A program made the translations under genes and the position numbers. Source: HGM13233 sp900762805 (GTDB taxonomy: Bacteria > Bacillota > Clostridia > Oscillospirales > Ruminococcaceae). Taken from it: a stretch of 64,000 nt of DNA. The stretch is taken from contig CALKMA010000007.1 of assembly GCA_937993755.1 (NCBI GenBank), positions 45,833-109,832 of the forward strand, read 5' to 3'. Numbering within the stretch: the first letter of the stretch is position 1; the number at the start of each line of letters is the position of its first letter. The notes beneath the pieces are model-generated. The model was not told where the DNA came from. It did no database searches and was given only the letters and a program-made list of their open reading frames with translations. Shown here in pieces: positions 43,383-51,568 of this stretch.

Positions 43383-43838
43383 TCAGACCGAAGCCGGAGC
43401 CGCTTCAAGCAGGAGGTCTCCTGCGCAGACTTTTTCCGCCGCCGACTTGTTCTCGACCGAACCTTCAACATTGACGACAATGACCGTCGGATCCAGCCCC
43501 GCATGGCGAATCATGCGGAAATCAGCTTTTATGACCGGATCTCCTGCCGATATGCGGCTACCCGGTGCAGCAAGACGAACAAAGGGCCGGCCATTCATCG
43601 CTACTGTTTCGATGCCGATATGGACCATAATCGATGCACCATTGTCGGCAGCAATGATAAAAGCATGGTTTGTTGGAAAGATAGCCTCAATAATGCCGTC
43701 AGCTGGAGACAAGACAATCCCGTCCGTTGGTTCTATCGCCATGCCATCCCCAACAGTCTTTTCGGCAAAGACCTCATCGGAAACAGCGGTTATATCTATC
43801 AATCTGCCCGAAACAGGCGCAAATACAGTTTGGAACAT
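43383..43838 (-). CDS. PTS EIIA, glucose type
   Basis: 151 residues. The phospho-histidine is in ASIMVHIGIETV, and the domain includes FAPVSGRLIDI and DGMAIEPTDGIVLSP. The order of EIIA and EIIBC as two genes is a split version of BglF-type systems. It lies between the antiterminator gene (17 bases upstream) and EIIBC (118-base spacer in which nothing was recognised). Confidence 0.92.
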   Translation of the reverse strand: MFQTVFAPVSGRLIDITAVSDEVFAEKTVGDGMAIEPTDGIVLSPADGIIEAIFPTNHAFIIAADNGASIMVHIGIETVAMNGRPFVRLAAPGSRISAGDPVIKADFRMIRHAGLDPTVIVVNVEGSVENKSAAEKVCAGDLLLEAAPASV

Positions 43839-43855
43839 AATCTCCTCATCATGGG

Positions 43856-44707
43856 TTAGCTATCTTTGGTGACCTGCCGCTCCTCTTCGATCCGCATAAA
43901 ATGCAGCACCAGATAGCATATCTCGGACTGTGGAATTTCAAGCCCGTTTTTCTGCCCGATGTCCTGCATGATAATACGGATGCGCCGGTAGGCCGCGGCA
44001 TAATTCTCCATAATATAGTCAGCCATACCGCAGCTTATCTTTGCTCCCGTCAAAATACGCTCAAAGGCCAGTTTGGTGTGGATAAGCAGCCGCTGATAAC
44101 TGAGCGAACGGCGGTCAAACTTCACTGTAAACTCGCGGCACAGACTTGTGATAGTTTCTTCAATTAGAGTGGTCTTCTTGCGGGAAATCTCCAACGTCTC
44201 ATTCTGACAGGCAGAATGGATGTGGATGGCCACGATACCGATCTCACCCTGAGGCAGTTTTATGTGGCAATAAGCATTAATGCGGTCGACCAGCTTGCTT
44301 GCCAATGCGTATTCCTTTTCATATATGATACTGAGATCGTCATCAAAAGGATTGTTGAAGGCCAATCCTTTTTCGAGTCGGTCAATGGAAAAAGAAATAT
44401 GATCGAGCAGCGTAATATGGATGTTCTCGTTGAGTCTGACGCCAAGCGTTTGCTGGATGATTTTCAGTTGCTGTTCAACTAATAATAACAATCCCGCATC
44501 GACGTCATCGGCCAACTGCTGAAAGCTTTTACGGTTCTTGCTATCCTCCAGCACAAAGGATGCTGCGACATCATCGTACTTTGTAAATAAGTGATTGGGC
44601 CTAGCGCCGAAGCCAATGCCATTTCCGACCAGAATGCGCTTCACACCGTTCAAATCGATGACGCCAAGCACATTGTTGTTATAAGCCTTTACGATTATAT
44701 ACTTCAT
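43856..44707 (-). CDS. BglG/LicT-family transcriptional antiterminator
   Basis: 283 residues. It has an N-terminal RNA-binding CAT domain (1-60: IIVKAYNNNVLGVIDLNGVK and GIGFG) and two PRD domains. Conserved PRD histidines are in LLDHISFSID, AIHIHSACQ and LVLHFMR. Such proteins bind a RAT hairpin in their own leader and stop termination when sugar is present, under PTS phosphorylation. The ATG at 44707 follows AAAGGAAA by about nine bases. It heads the PTS operon, whose leader contains the target. Confidence 0.92.
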   Translation of the reverse strand: MKYIIVKAYNNNVLGVIDLNGVKRILVGNGIGFGARPNHLFTKYDDVAASFVLEDSKNRKSFQQLADDVDAGLLLLVEQQLKIIQQTLGVRLNENIHITLLDHISFSIDRLEKGLAFNNPFDDDLSIIYEKEYALASKLVDRINAYCHIKLPQGEIGIVAIHIHSACQNETLEISRKKTTLIEETITSLCREFTVKFDRRSLSYQRLLIHTKLAFERILTGAKISCGMADYIMENYAAAYRRIRIIMQDIGQKNGLEIPQSEICYLVLHFMRIEEERQVTKDS

Positions 44708-44732
44708 CACGCAATTTCCTTTCTTCCAAATT

Positions 44733-44800
44733 AAAAAGCGATAAAACGCCGGTACAGAGCCTTTCTCAATACACTAACGCCTTATCGCTAAGTAACGCAT
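44733..44800 (-). promoter_or_regulatory. Antiterminator (RAT)/terminator switch in the PTS leader
   Basis: Transcript-strand region 44800-44769 folds as an 8-bp stem (AUGCGUUA with UAGUGUAU, wobbles included) plus CUUA-GCGA-UAAG with a GNRA-type loop. It contains GUUACU and AGGC as in known RAT elements. The alternative stem GCGAUAAGGCG/CGUUUUAUCGC (44788-44778 with 44748-44738) is followed by UUUUU and forms a terminator. The two share bases, so they are exclusive. Confidence 0.8.
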
Positions 44801-44819
44801 TTATGAAATTGTTGCCGTT

Positions 44820-44848
44820 ATCTTATCACGCCCTGCCGGCAAAGTCAA
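44820..44848 (-). promoter_or_regulatory. Promoter of the PTS-flavoenzyme operon
   Basis: Minus strand TTGACT (44843-44848), 17-base spacer and TAAGAT (44820-44825) with a TGA extension. The start would lie just upstream of the RAT structure. Confidence 0.7.
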
Positions 44849-44915
44849 GGCGCGTCTGACATCTTTGTTGAAACTGCACAAACCGTTTTGTGCAGCCTGC
44901 ACAAAATCCGCGGCG

Positions 44916-46205
44916 CTATTTGCCCTTGGCGGCCGATCGGCGGCTGCGCGCGGCCTTCTTGAGCTTGAAAAGCTCCTCGGCGGCCAGCCGCGCCTTGGCG
45001 ACCGGCGTCCCCGCGGGCGGGAAGCAGTAATACAGCGCCTCATGGTCGCCGATGCAGATAACGTCACCCAGCTCGTACCAGAAATAGTCGGAATAGAGGC
45101 CGTAGCTGGCAAGCGGCGACTGGGTGTAATGCAGCCGGCCGTCACAGCCCGTCAGCTCAAAGCCGTTTTCATCGTGGCGCAGATGCCCGTTTCCCACCAT
45201 GTAAATGGCCTTGTAATCGACCATCATGCCGATCCTGACATCGACGCTCAGCTGATAGTCGCCCCGCAGCAGCTCCTCCCGCACAGTCCGGCGCTCCCAC
45301 GCATACCAGTCGGGGATATGCGGGAACTCCGTATCGCCATCGGCGGCGTGCAGCACGCCGTATTCGTCCATCTCATAGTGCTTGCCGCAGGCACGGCAGG
45401 TCAGGCCGGTGCCCCGACCCTCCATCTGCCCCTCGGCGCCGCAGCAGGCGCAGCGGTAGAGGATGCGCTCCAGCCCGTCGGCGCGGAAATCCTCATGGAT
45501 GGCAATGCCGTTTTCGCGCTGCCACTCGAAGTTGTCGAAGGTAAAGGCGCTGTCGAGCACATCGTCGAGCTGCTCGACGCTTTGGGCGGCGATCTCCTCC
45601 GGCGTGAGCAGGCAGCTGACGTCGGCATGGACCAGCACCCTGCGCGTCTGCAGGCAGTTGTAAAGCGGGTCGTAGGCAAAGGCGCCGTAGGTGCGCACCA
45701 TCACGACGGGGACAGCCAGCTTTTTAAGCAGCACGCCCATACGCCGCGGCAGCGCGGTGGCCGTGCCGTCAAAGGAATAGCTGGCCTCCGGGTACATGAG
45801 CACGCTCGTTTTGTTCTCATGCAGGCAATAGAGCAGATCGCGCACCAGCCCAAGATCGCTGACGAACTTCCGCGTGGGGATGCAGCCGATCTGGCGCATC
45901 AGCCACTCCTTGCCGACAAAGCCGTCCGACGTGCAGACGATGCAGTAGGGGCGCTTTTTGAAGATGCGGGCGGCCATTTGCAGATCAAGAAAGCTCGAAT
46001 GGTTCATGAGAATGAGGCAGGGCCTGTCCCCCACCAGCTCCATGCGGCGCTCGCTGAAGGTGAAGCCGGTCTTTTTCAGCTCCTTCATGGCGGCCAGCCG
46101 GACGATCGCACGGAACAGCGCGTTGGGGCGCTTGGGCTTTTTGCGCGCCGGACGCGGCAGCGCCATGACCTGATCGTAGCTCATTTCCCTGACTTTTATC
46201 TTCAT
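44916..46205 (-). CDS. PlsC-like acyltransferase with zinc-ribbon
   Basis: 429 residues. The N-terminal half has the acyltransferase HX4D motif in LMNHSSFLDL (H near 69) and a later MYPEASYSFDG, matching lysophosphatidate acyltransferases (PlsC). The C-terminal half is extended with a zinc-ribbon-like segment (CACCGAEGQ...LTCRACG) and a soluble region of unknown role, so it is longer than the usual about 240. It may be a specialised acyltransferase for a lipid or glycolipid. The start is ATG at 46205. GC-rich core composition resumes here. Confidence 0.8.
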   Translation of the reverse strand: MKIKVREMSYDQVMALPRPARKKPKRPNALFRAIVRLAAMKELKKTGFTFSERRMELVGDRPCLILMNHSSFLDLQMAARIFKKRPYCIVCTSDGFVGKEWLMRQIGCIPTRKFVSDLGLVRDLLYCLHENKTSVLMYPEASYSFDGTATALPRRMGVLLKKLAVPVVMVRTYGAFAYDPLYNCLQTRRVLVHADVSCLLTPEEIAAQSVEQLDDVLDSAFTFDNFEWQRENGIAIHEDFRADGLERILYRCACCGAEGQMEGRGTGLTCRACGKHYEMDEYGVLHAADGDTEFPHIPDWYAWERRTVREELLRGDYQLSVDVRIGMMVDYKAIYMVGNGHLRHDENGFELTGCDGRLHYTQSPLASYGLYSDYFWYELGDVICIGDHEALYYCFPPAGTPVAKARLAAEELFKLKKAARSRRSAAKGK

Positions 46206-46574
46206 AAATAAAGCTCTCCCCGGCAGAAGAATGATTTATGGCCGGACGCGCCAGCCCTTCTCTGTCCATTTTACTATATCAGGCGGCATTTGGCAACGGT
46301 CTTTCGCAGGCCGGCCGGCTTTTCCTGGGAAAACTGCGGCCAAGCAGAGCAAAAGCGCCTGATTGGCGGCGCGCAGAGTCGCCCAGACACACGTCAGGGC
46401 CGTGCCGTGCCGCATACAGGCGCCGGATGGCGTGCGGCCGCTGTCATAACGCCCCTCCGCCGCAGCTGCGTCCATGCGGAAGACAGGCGCTCTGCACCGG
46501 CGGCGCAAAAGCGGCGGCGCAGCCTGAGGAAGCGGCCCGAAGAAGGAAATGCCGGAATGCGGTACATGTCCCCA

Positions 46575-47026
46575 CCCGCGGCGGAGATGAGCGCGGCAGA
46601 TGCCGCAGCAGTTACAGCCAGTCGGCCGCGTATGCTCCCGACTGCGGCGGGGAAGGTGTGAAGAAGCCGCTGTGACAGGAAAGCGGCACGCAAATCAGCC
46701 TGTGAGCCCGCCCTCTATAAACCCGCCCGCGGAATAATGCGGAAAAACGGATAAACGCTGTGCCTGTGAAAGCGGCCGCGCTGAACAGCCCGTGATACCG
46801 CCCGCGGCGGGGATGAGCGCGGCAGACGCCGCGGCAGTTATAGCCAGTCGGCCGCGTATGCTCCCGACTGCGGCGGGGAAGGTGTGAAGAAGCCGCTGTG
46901 ACAGGAAAGCGGCACGCAAATCAGCCTGTGAGCCCGCCCTCTATAAACCCGCCCGCGGAATAATGCGGAAAAACGGATAAACGCTGTGCCTGCGAAAGCG
47001 GCCGCGCTGAACAGTCCGTGATACCG
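46575..47026. repeat. Two adjacent 226-bp tandem copies
   Basis: Copy 1 covers 46575-46800 and copy 2 46801-47026, directly abutting. They differ at six positions and every difference is a transition; no indels are present. Open frames inside are repeats of each other and have no ribosome site. No gene is supported anywhere in 46206-47146. The function is unknown. Confidence 0.9.
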
Positions 47027-47146
47027 TCGGCAGAAAGAAAAAAGGATGCAAATCGGCGGCAAGCCGCGGCTTGCCGCGTTTTTCTCTATGCCTCTCATCC
47101 CGCCGCCTCACATCCGCATATTTCTTGTGGCAAGCCGCCGGAAGGT

Positions 47147-47156
47147 ATGCTATAAT
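47147..47156 (+). promoter_or_regulatory. Extended -10 of the orphan ABC ATPase gene
   Basis: TGCTATAAT gives TATAAT at 47151-47156 with a TGn extension. The -35 is unclear (TTGTGG lies 20 bases upstream). Confidence 0.6.
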
Positions 47157-47260
47157 AGTTGACGAAGCGGCGGCGCGCGGCGGGCGCTTCTAAAAGCCGC
47201 GCACCAGGCCGGAGCTCCGGCACCAAGCGCTTCCCAAAGCATGAAAGGATGGGCACATAT

Positions 47261-48181
47261 ATGGCAGGTCTGGAGTTGAGGTCGATCAGCTGCCTGTCGG
47301 ACGGCGTCAAGCTGCTCGACAGCATCAGCTTTTCACTGGAAGCGGGCGAGATCGCCGCCCTGCTCGGCCCCTCCGGCGGCGGCAAAAGCCTGCTGCTTGC
47401 TGCCGTTTCGGGGCACTGCCCCCTGCCTGTCACCGGCCGCATCACCTTTGACGGGGCGGCGCTGCCGGCTGACCCGTCGGCTGTCAAGCTGGGCGTCCCC
47501 TTTCCGCTGGAGCAGCTCCGCCCCAGAACGACGGTCCTCGGCGCCATGCAGCGCGCCGCCGCCGCCTATCGCGGCATCGAAACGCCCTATCTGAAGCGGC
47601 TTTTGCAGCAGCTGGGGCTTGAAAAGCTGGCAGATCGTCCGGCGGCGTCGCTCTGTCCCGGCCAGCAGGCGCTGCTGTCGGTGGCCACGGCCTTTGCCGG
47701 CAACCCGCGCCTCATCGTGATGGATGAGCCGTTCGCCCGCCTTGACCCGGAGGCCGCCGACGCGCTGGGCGGCCTGATGAGCGATTTTGCCTCACGCAAG
47801 GGCGCCGTCGTCCTTTTTTCGACCGGTCAGTGCTGTCTGGCCGAGCGGCTTTGCGGCAGCGCACTGGTGCTGTCGGACGGCCGTCTGATGGAAAAAATCG
47901 ACATTGCCTCACTCACGGTTTCGGGCAAGAGCCAGCCCTTCCGCTATACCTTTGTCACCGACAAGCCCTACGCCGCCGCCGCCGTTCTGAGCGAGCTCAG
48001 CCTGAGCCCCATCACCGACGGGGACCGCGTCAGCGCCATTTTCACGCGCCGGCAGCTCTACCGCGTGCTCAGCGAGCTGATCCGAAGCGGCGTCGTGCTG
48101 TACAATGTCATCTCCCCCACCGACTCGCTGCGCGACCGCTATGTCGATGCGCTGCGGTTCATGGGCGGCTTTTCGTTGTAG
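47261..48181 (+). CDS. Orphan ABC-type ATPase with altered catalytic motifs
   Basis: 306 residues. Walker A GPSGGGKS (36-43), Q-loop Q85 and Walker B RLIVMDEP (150-157) are intact. The signature is LCPGQ (131-135) instead of LSGGQ, and the H-loop His is replaced: STGQ (187-190) where STHQ is expected. So hydrolysis may be impaired. The C-terminal 100 residues resemble the regulatory extension of ABC-2 export ATPases. No permease gene is adjacent. The chosen ATG (47261) lies 12 bases after AAAGG; an ATG at 47249 abuts it. A terminator at 48549 may close the transcript. Confidence 0.75.
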   Translation: MAGLELRSISCLSDGVKLLDSISFSLEAGEIAALLGPSGGGKSLLLAAVSGHCPLPVTGRITFDGAALPADPSAVKLGVPFPLEQLRPRTTVLGAMQRAAAAYRGIETPYLKRLLQQLGLEKLADRPAASLCPGQQALLSVATAFAGNPRLIVMDEPFARLDPEAADALGGLMSDFASRKGAVVLFSTGQCCLAERLCGSALVLSDGRLMEKIDIASLTVSGKSQPFRYTFVTDKPYAAAAVLSELSLSPITDGDRVSAIFTRRQLYRVLSELIRSGVVLYNVISPTDSLRDRYVDALRFMGGFSL

Positions 48182-48548
48182 CCCCCTGCCGGCCGGATTT
48201 CCTCCGCTTCATTTTTGCACGAAAAACCGCGGACCGGCCGGTTTTTCTCCGCTATTTATTTGCGCGCAAAGCCTCAAGGCTGACACAGCTCCCGCGCACA
48301 GGCCGATCCGCCCGTTTTTTGCTCAGGCAAAAAGCGGCGGGAGCCATACGATCCGCGGAAAAATCTGCTTCTCCCCGCTCGGCACCGGCGCGCGGGAGCG
48401 AAGAGCCCGCGGCTCCGACAGGCAGACCGACAAAGCCTTTTTCTGTCCCGCGCTTCCCGCGTTCTGCCGCCATATCCCGCGCCGCGCTCTTCGTCCATGC
48501 TCAAAACCGCCGGCCGGCGCTTCTTTCAAGTTTTTCTCCGTTTTTCAA

Positions 48549-48578
48549 GCCCTCCGCCGAACGGCGGAGGGCTTTTTT
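48549..48578 (+). terminator. Terminator upstream of the SpoIID-like gene
   Basis: GCCCTCCGCCG-AA-CGGCGGAGGGC followed by six T on the plus strand. It lies 368 bases past the ABC ATPase stop. The spacer 48182-48548 has only low-complexity GC-rich sequence and small hairpins; no gene is supported. Confidence 0.85.
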
Positions 48579-48656
48579 GCCGGCTTTTTGCAGTCTCTGT
48601 CGCCTGCTCCGCCTCCCGCATATAGTGGCACAAACATCAAAGGAGGCTTTTTTATC

Positions 48657-50408
48657 ATGGCAACCGGTCAGCTGCGGGTCGAGGTCCGCACGGCGCGCGA
48701 GGCCATCCCCATCGTGGGCGCGCGCATCGAATATTTCGTGGGAAGCAGTCAGGTGGCCTTCCGCGTTACCGACGCGTCGGGCATCGCCCCGGCCGTGGAA
48801 TTTGACACGCCGGAGCGCGCGCTGTCGCTCGACGCCGACTACACGGGCACGCCCTATTCGGTCTGCTCCATCCGCATCACGGCCAACCGCTACCGCTCCG
48901 TCAGGATCGGCGGCATCCAGCTTCTCGCCGACGAAACGGCCATCCAGCCCGTCGAAATGGAGCCGGTCATCATCACAATCCCCGTCAACGAGCGCACGCC
49001 GGCCGTCTATGACATCCCGCTCCACCAGCTGGCGGCCAAAGAGCCGCATCAGGCCGCCGAGGTCGGGCAGCCCCGCATCCTCGACCGCGTCGTGGTGCCC
49101 GAATACATCACCGTGCATCTCGGCCGGCCCGACGCCAGCGCCGACAATGTGACGGTCACCTTCCCCTACTACATCAAAAACGTCTGCTGCAGCGAGATCT
49201 ACGCCACCTGGCCGGAAAACGCCATCCGCGCCAACGTCTACTGTCAGGTCTCACTGGCGCTCAACCGCGTCTACACCGAATGGTACCGCAGCCGCGGCTA
49301 CAATTTCGACATCACCAACAGCACGCAGTTCGACCAGTACTATGTGCGCGGCCGCAACATCTTTGAAAACATCAGCCAGCTGGTCGATGAGCTGTTCAAC
49401 AAATATCTGCGCCGCGAGGGCAGCGCCGAGCCGTACTACGCCGAATACTGCAACGGCACGACAGCCACCTGCGAGGGGCTCAAGCAGTGGGGCACCGTCC
49501 AGCTGGCGCAGCAGGGCTACTCCCCGCTCAGCATCGTCCGCTACTACTATGGCAGCGATATCAGCGTGCAGACAGCCGAACGCATCAGCGGCACCATCAG
49601 CAGCTACCCCGGCACGGCGCTGCGGCCGGGCAGCTCAGGGTCGGCCGTGCGCACCGTCCAGACGCAGCTGACGCGCATCCGCCGGAACTACCCGCTCATC
49701 CCCAGCCCCGGCTCGATCGACGGCGTATACGGCTCGGCCACACAGGCGGCGGTCAGACAGTTCCAGAAAATCTTCAGCCTGTCGGCCGACGGCGTCGTGG
49801 GCAGCGCGACCTGGTATAAGCTCTCCTACATCTACGCCGCCGTGCTGCGGCTGGCCGAGCTTTCGAGCGAGGGCGTCCCGCTGGTGCCCTCCGCCTCCCC
49901 GACCGACGTTCTGCGGCGGGGCGACCGCGGCGAACGGGTATCGCTGGCGCAGTTCATGCTGACGCTGGCCGCGCAGTTCTACCAGGAGCTGTCGCCCATC
50001 GAGATCGACGGCATCTTCGGGCAAGCGACGCATGAGGCCGTTGTTGAGTTTCAGAACCTCCGCGGGCTGGTGGCCGACGGCGTTATCGGCGCCGAAACAT
50101 GGAATCAGCTTTACAACACCTATTACAGCGTTTTTGACTCGCTGGTATCGCCCTCGGTTCCTTATCCCGGCACGCTGCTGCAGAACGGCAGCTCAGGGAA
50201 TTCGGTGGCCATCATCCAGCGGATGCTCAATGTCATTTCGGTCTTCTTCCCCTCCATCCCGCGGCTCAACATCGATGGCCGATACGGCCCCGCCACCGCC
50301 GGAGCCGTCCGGGCCTTTCAGGAGCTGTTCGGTCTCAGGATCGACGGCATCGTCGGGCCGGACAGCTGGTCGCGCATCGTGCGCACCTATGACAACCTCG
50401 TCATCTGA
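48657..50408 (+). CDS. SpoIID-like protein with three peptidoglycan-binding domains
   Basis: 583 residues. The start is the ATG at 48657 with AAAGGAGG ten bases upstream; the longer open frame to 48105 is a shadow. Residues about 155-300 resemble the SpoIID lytic/stalk domain: IYATWPENAIRANVYCQVSL, TEWYRSRGYNFDITNSTQFD and GLKQWGTVQLAQQGYSP. Three PG_binding_1 domains follow, each with a GIDGVYG-type motif (SIDGVYGSATQAAVRQFQK, EIDGIFGQATHEAVVEFQ, NIDGRYGPATAGAVRAFQE). No signal peptide or TM segment is visible, which is odd for a wall protein. It may act in sporulation, as SpoIID does on peptidoglycan during engulfment. Confidence 0.85.
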   Translation: MATGQLRVEVRTAREAIPIVGARIEYFVGSSQVAFRVTDASGIAPAVEFDTPERALSLDADYTGTPYSVCSIRITANRYRSVRIGGIQLLADETAIQPVEMEPVIITIPVNERTPAVYDIPLHQLAAKEPHQAAEVGQPRILDRVVVPEYITVHLGRPDASADNVTVTFPYYIKNVCCSEIYATWPENAIRANVYCQVSLALNRVYTEWYRSRGYNFDITNSTQFDQYYVRGRNIFENISQLVDELFNKYLRREGSAEPYYAEYCNGTTATCEGLKQWGTVQLAQQGYSPLSIVRYYYGSDISVQTAERISGTISSYPGTALRPGSSGSAVRTVQTQLTRIRRNYPLIPSPGSIDGVYGSATQAAVRQFQKIFSLSADGVVGSATWYKLSYIYAAVLRLAELSSEGVPLVPSASPTDVLRRGDRGERVSLAQFMLTLAAQFYQELSPIEIDGIFGQATHEAVVEFQNLRGLVADGVIGAETWNQLYNTYYSVFDSLVSPSVPYPGTLLQNGSSGNSVAIIQRMLNVISVFFPSIPRLNIDGRYGPATAGAVRAFQELFGLRIDGIVGPDSWSRIVRTYDNLVI

Positions 50409-50651
50409 CGGCGGAGCCCTCCCGCGCTTGACTCGACGCCTTTGCCGGGCTTCCCTCCCGCGCCGGCGGCAAAGGGAAAGGCGCTCCGCCGCCTCTCATG
50501 CAGCCGGTGCCGGCATCCTCATCGGATCGGAGGCGGCAAACAAGCCGGCCCCTCCCTGCCGGCCGCATATCCTCCCGCCGGCTGAAGCCGGCGCGGCGGC
50601 GCTTCCCCGCTGGGCTTTTCCCTTGCCCATTCCCGCCGCCGGCAGACAAAG

Positions 50652-50679
50652 CCCGGCCGGAGCAGCTGCTCCGGCCGGG
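50652..50679. terminator. Perfect 28-bp palindrome between convergent genes
   Basis: CCCGGCCGGAGCAG and its exact complement form a 14-bp-arm palindrome. It lies between the ends of the SpoIID-like gene (plus) and the XRE gene (minus) and is the best candidate for a shared terminator, though T tracts are weak on both sides. No gene is supported in 50409-50773. Confidence 0.6.
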
Positions 50680-50773
50680 ACGTTATTTATGGGGCCTTTC
50701 TCATCAAATATGGCAGCACACAGGCTGTTTTGCAGCCGCGCAGCTATTTATTTCGCGGGAAAAATGTGCTATA

Positions 50774-51442
50774 CTAATCACCGATGCTCTTTTCGGTGTG
50801 CTGAATGACGGTCAGCAGGCTGCTGGCGTACATCGGATAGTCGCTCGAAAGCGACTCGGTGGTGATATGCGGCAGCTGCTCGCCGACAGCCGAGAGCGAC
50901 TGTGCGATATCGGCCTCGGCGCGGGCCATGGCCGCCGTGCTCAGCCCGTCGGCCCGCAGGCCGCTGACCGAAAACATCCCTGACTGATTTTTGGGATTGG
51001 CGGAATAGAGCCGGCGGAACATCCGATAGACGGCGCACATCAGATAAGAGGAAACCTCGCCCGTCAGCTCCTTGTCGTCGATCTTCTGCAGCAGGCTGTA
51101 GAGGACGCCTAAGGAATTGGTGATGAGCTTTTTATTGAGAGTCGCCAGCACGCTGCCGACTACGCGGTTATCCTTGGCGTTGGCATCGTCCGGCAGCTCA
51201 TCGACCGTGAGGGTCAGGCCGCTGCGGTCGGCGCTGCGGCCCAGCAGATAGTCGCACGATACACCGTAAAAGTCGGCGGCGCGAACGACAAAATCCAGCC
51301 CGCATTCGCGAACGCCCTTTTCATAATGCGAGAGCAGCGCCTGGCTCACGCCGAGCGAGGCCGCCGCCTGCTTCTGTGTGATGCCCCGTTCCTTTCGCAA
51401 AAGGGTAAGTATCCTGCAAAAATTTCCCTCTGCCACAGCCAT
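50774..51442 (-). CDS. XRE-family transcriptional regulator
   Basis: 222 residues. The HTH is at about 7-60: LLRKERGITQKQAAASLGVS and ALLSHYEKGVRECGLDF. A C-terminal helical region of about 150 residues is not recognised and may sense a ligand or oligomerise. The ATG at 51442 follows AGAAGGGG. It is transcribed divergently from the phosphatase gene, with a palindrome at 51473-51486 between promoter and start, which suggests autoregulation. The target genes are unknown; the divergent phosphatase-YihY-deoC operon is the nearest candidate. Confidence 0.9.
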   Translation of the reverse strand: MAVAEGNFCRILTLLRKERGITQKQAAASLGVSQALLSHYEKGVRECGLDFVVRAADFYGVSCDYLLGRSADRSGLTLTVDELPDDANAKDNRVVGSVLATLNKKLITNSLGVLYSLLQKIDDKELTGEVSSYLMCAVYRMFRRLYSANPKNQSGMFSVSGLRADGLSTAAMARAEADIAQSLSAVGEQLPHITTESLSSDYPMYASSLLTVIQHTEKSIGD

Positions 51443-51472
51443 GTCCCCTTCTCTGGTCGTTTCTCGAATAAG

Positions 51473-51526
51473 CGCGTTTAAACGCGATGTATAATTCATT
51501 ATAAATGAGTTTTAACGTTTTGTAAA
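51473..51526 (-). promoter_or_regulatory. Promoter and candidate operator of the XRE gene
   Basis: Minus strand TTTACA (51521-51526), 17-base spacer, TATAAT (51498-51503), a strong sigma-A promoter. A perfect 14-bp palindrome CGCGTTTAAACGCG (51473-51486) lies just downstream of the -10, where binding would block transcription. A second short dyad CATT-ATA-AATG sits at the -10. Confidence 0.7.
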
Positions 51527-51568
51527 GTGTAAAATCGACAGTTTCTGATGTTTTTTGGAGGATATATC

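Noticed and set aside
46394..46919. Two similar minus-strand frames (both starting MRAAFLSQRL)
   Set aside because: They are the same frame read in the two 226-bp copies; no ribosome site and no product.
48105..48656. N-terminal extension of the SpoIID-like frame
   Set aside because: It overlaps the ABC ATPase end and a terminator; AAAGGAGG before the ATG at 48657 decides the start.
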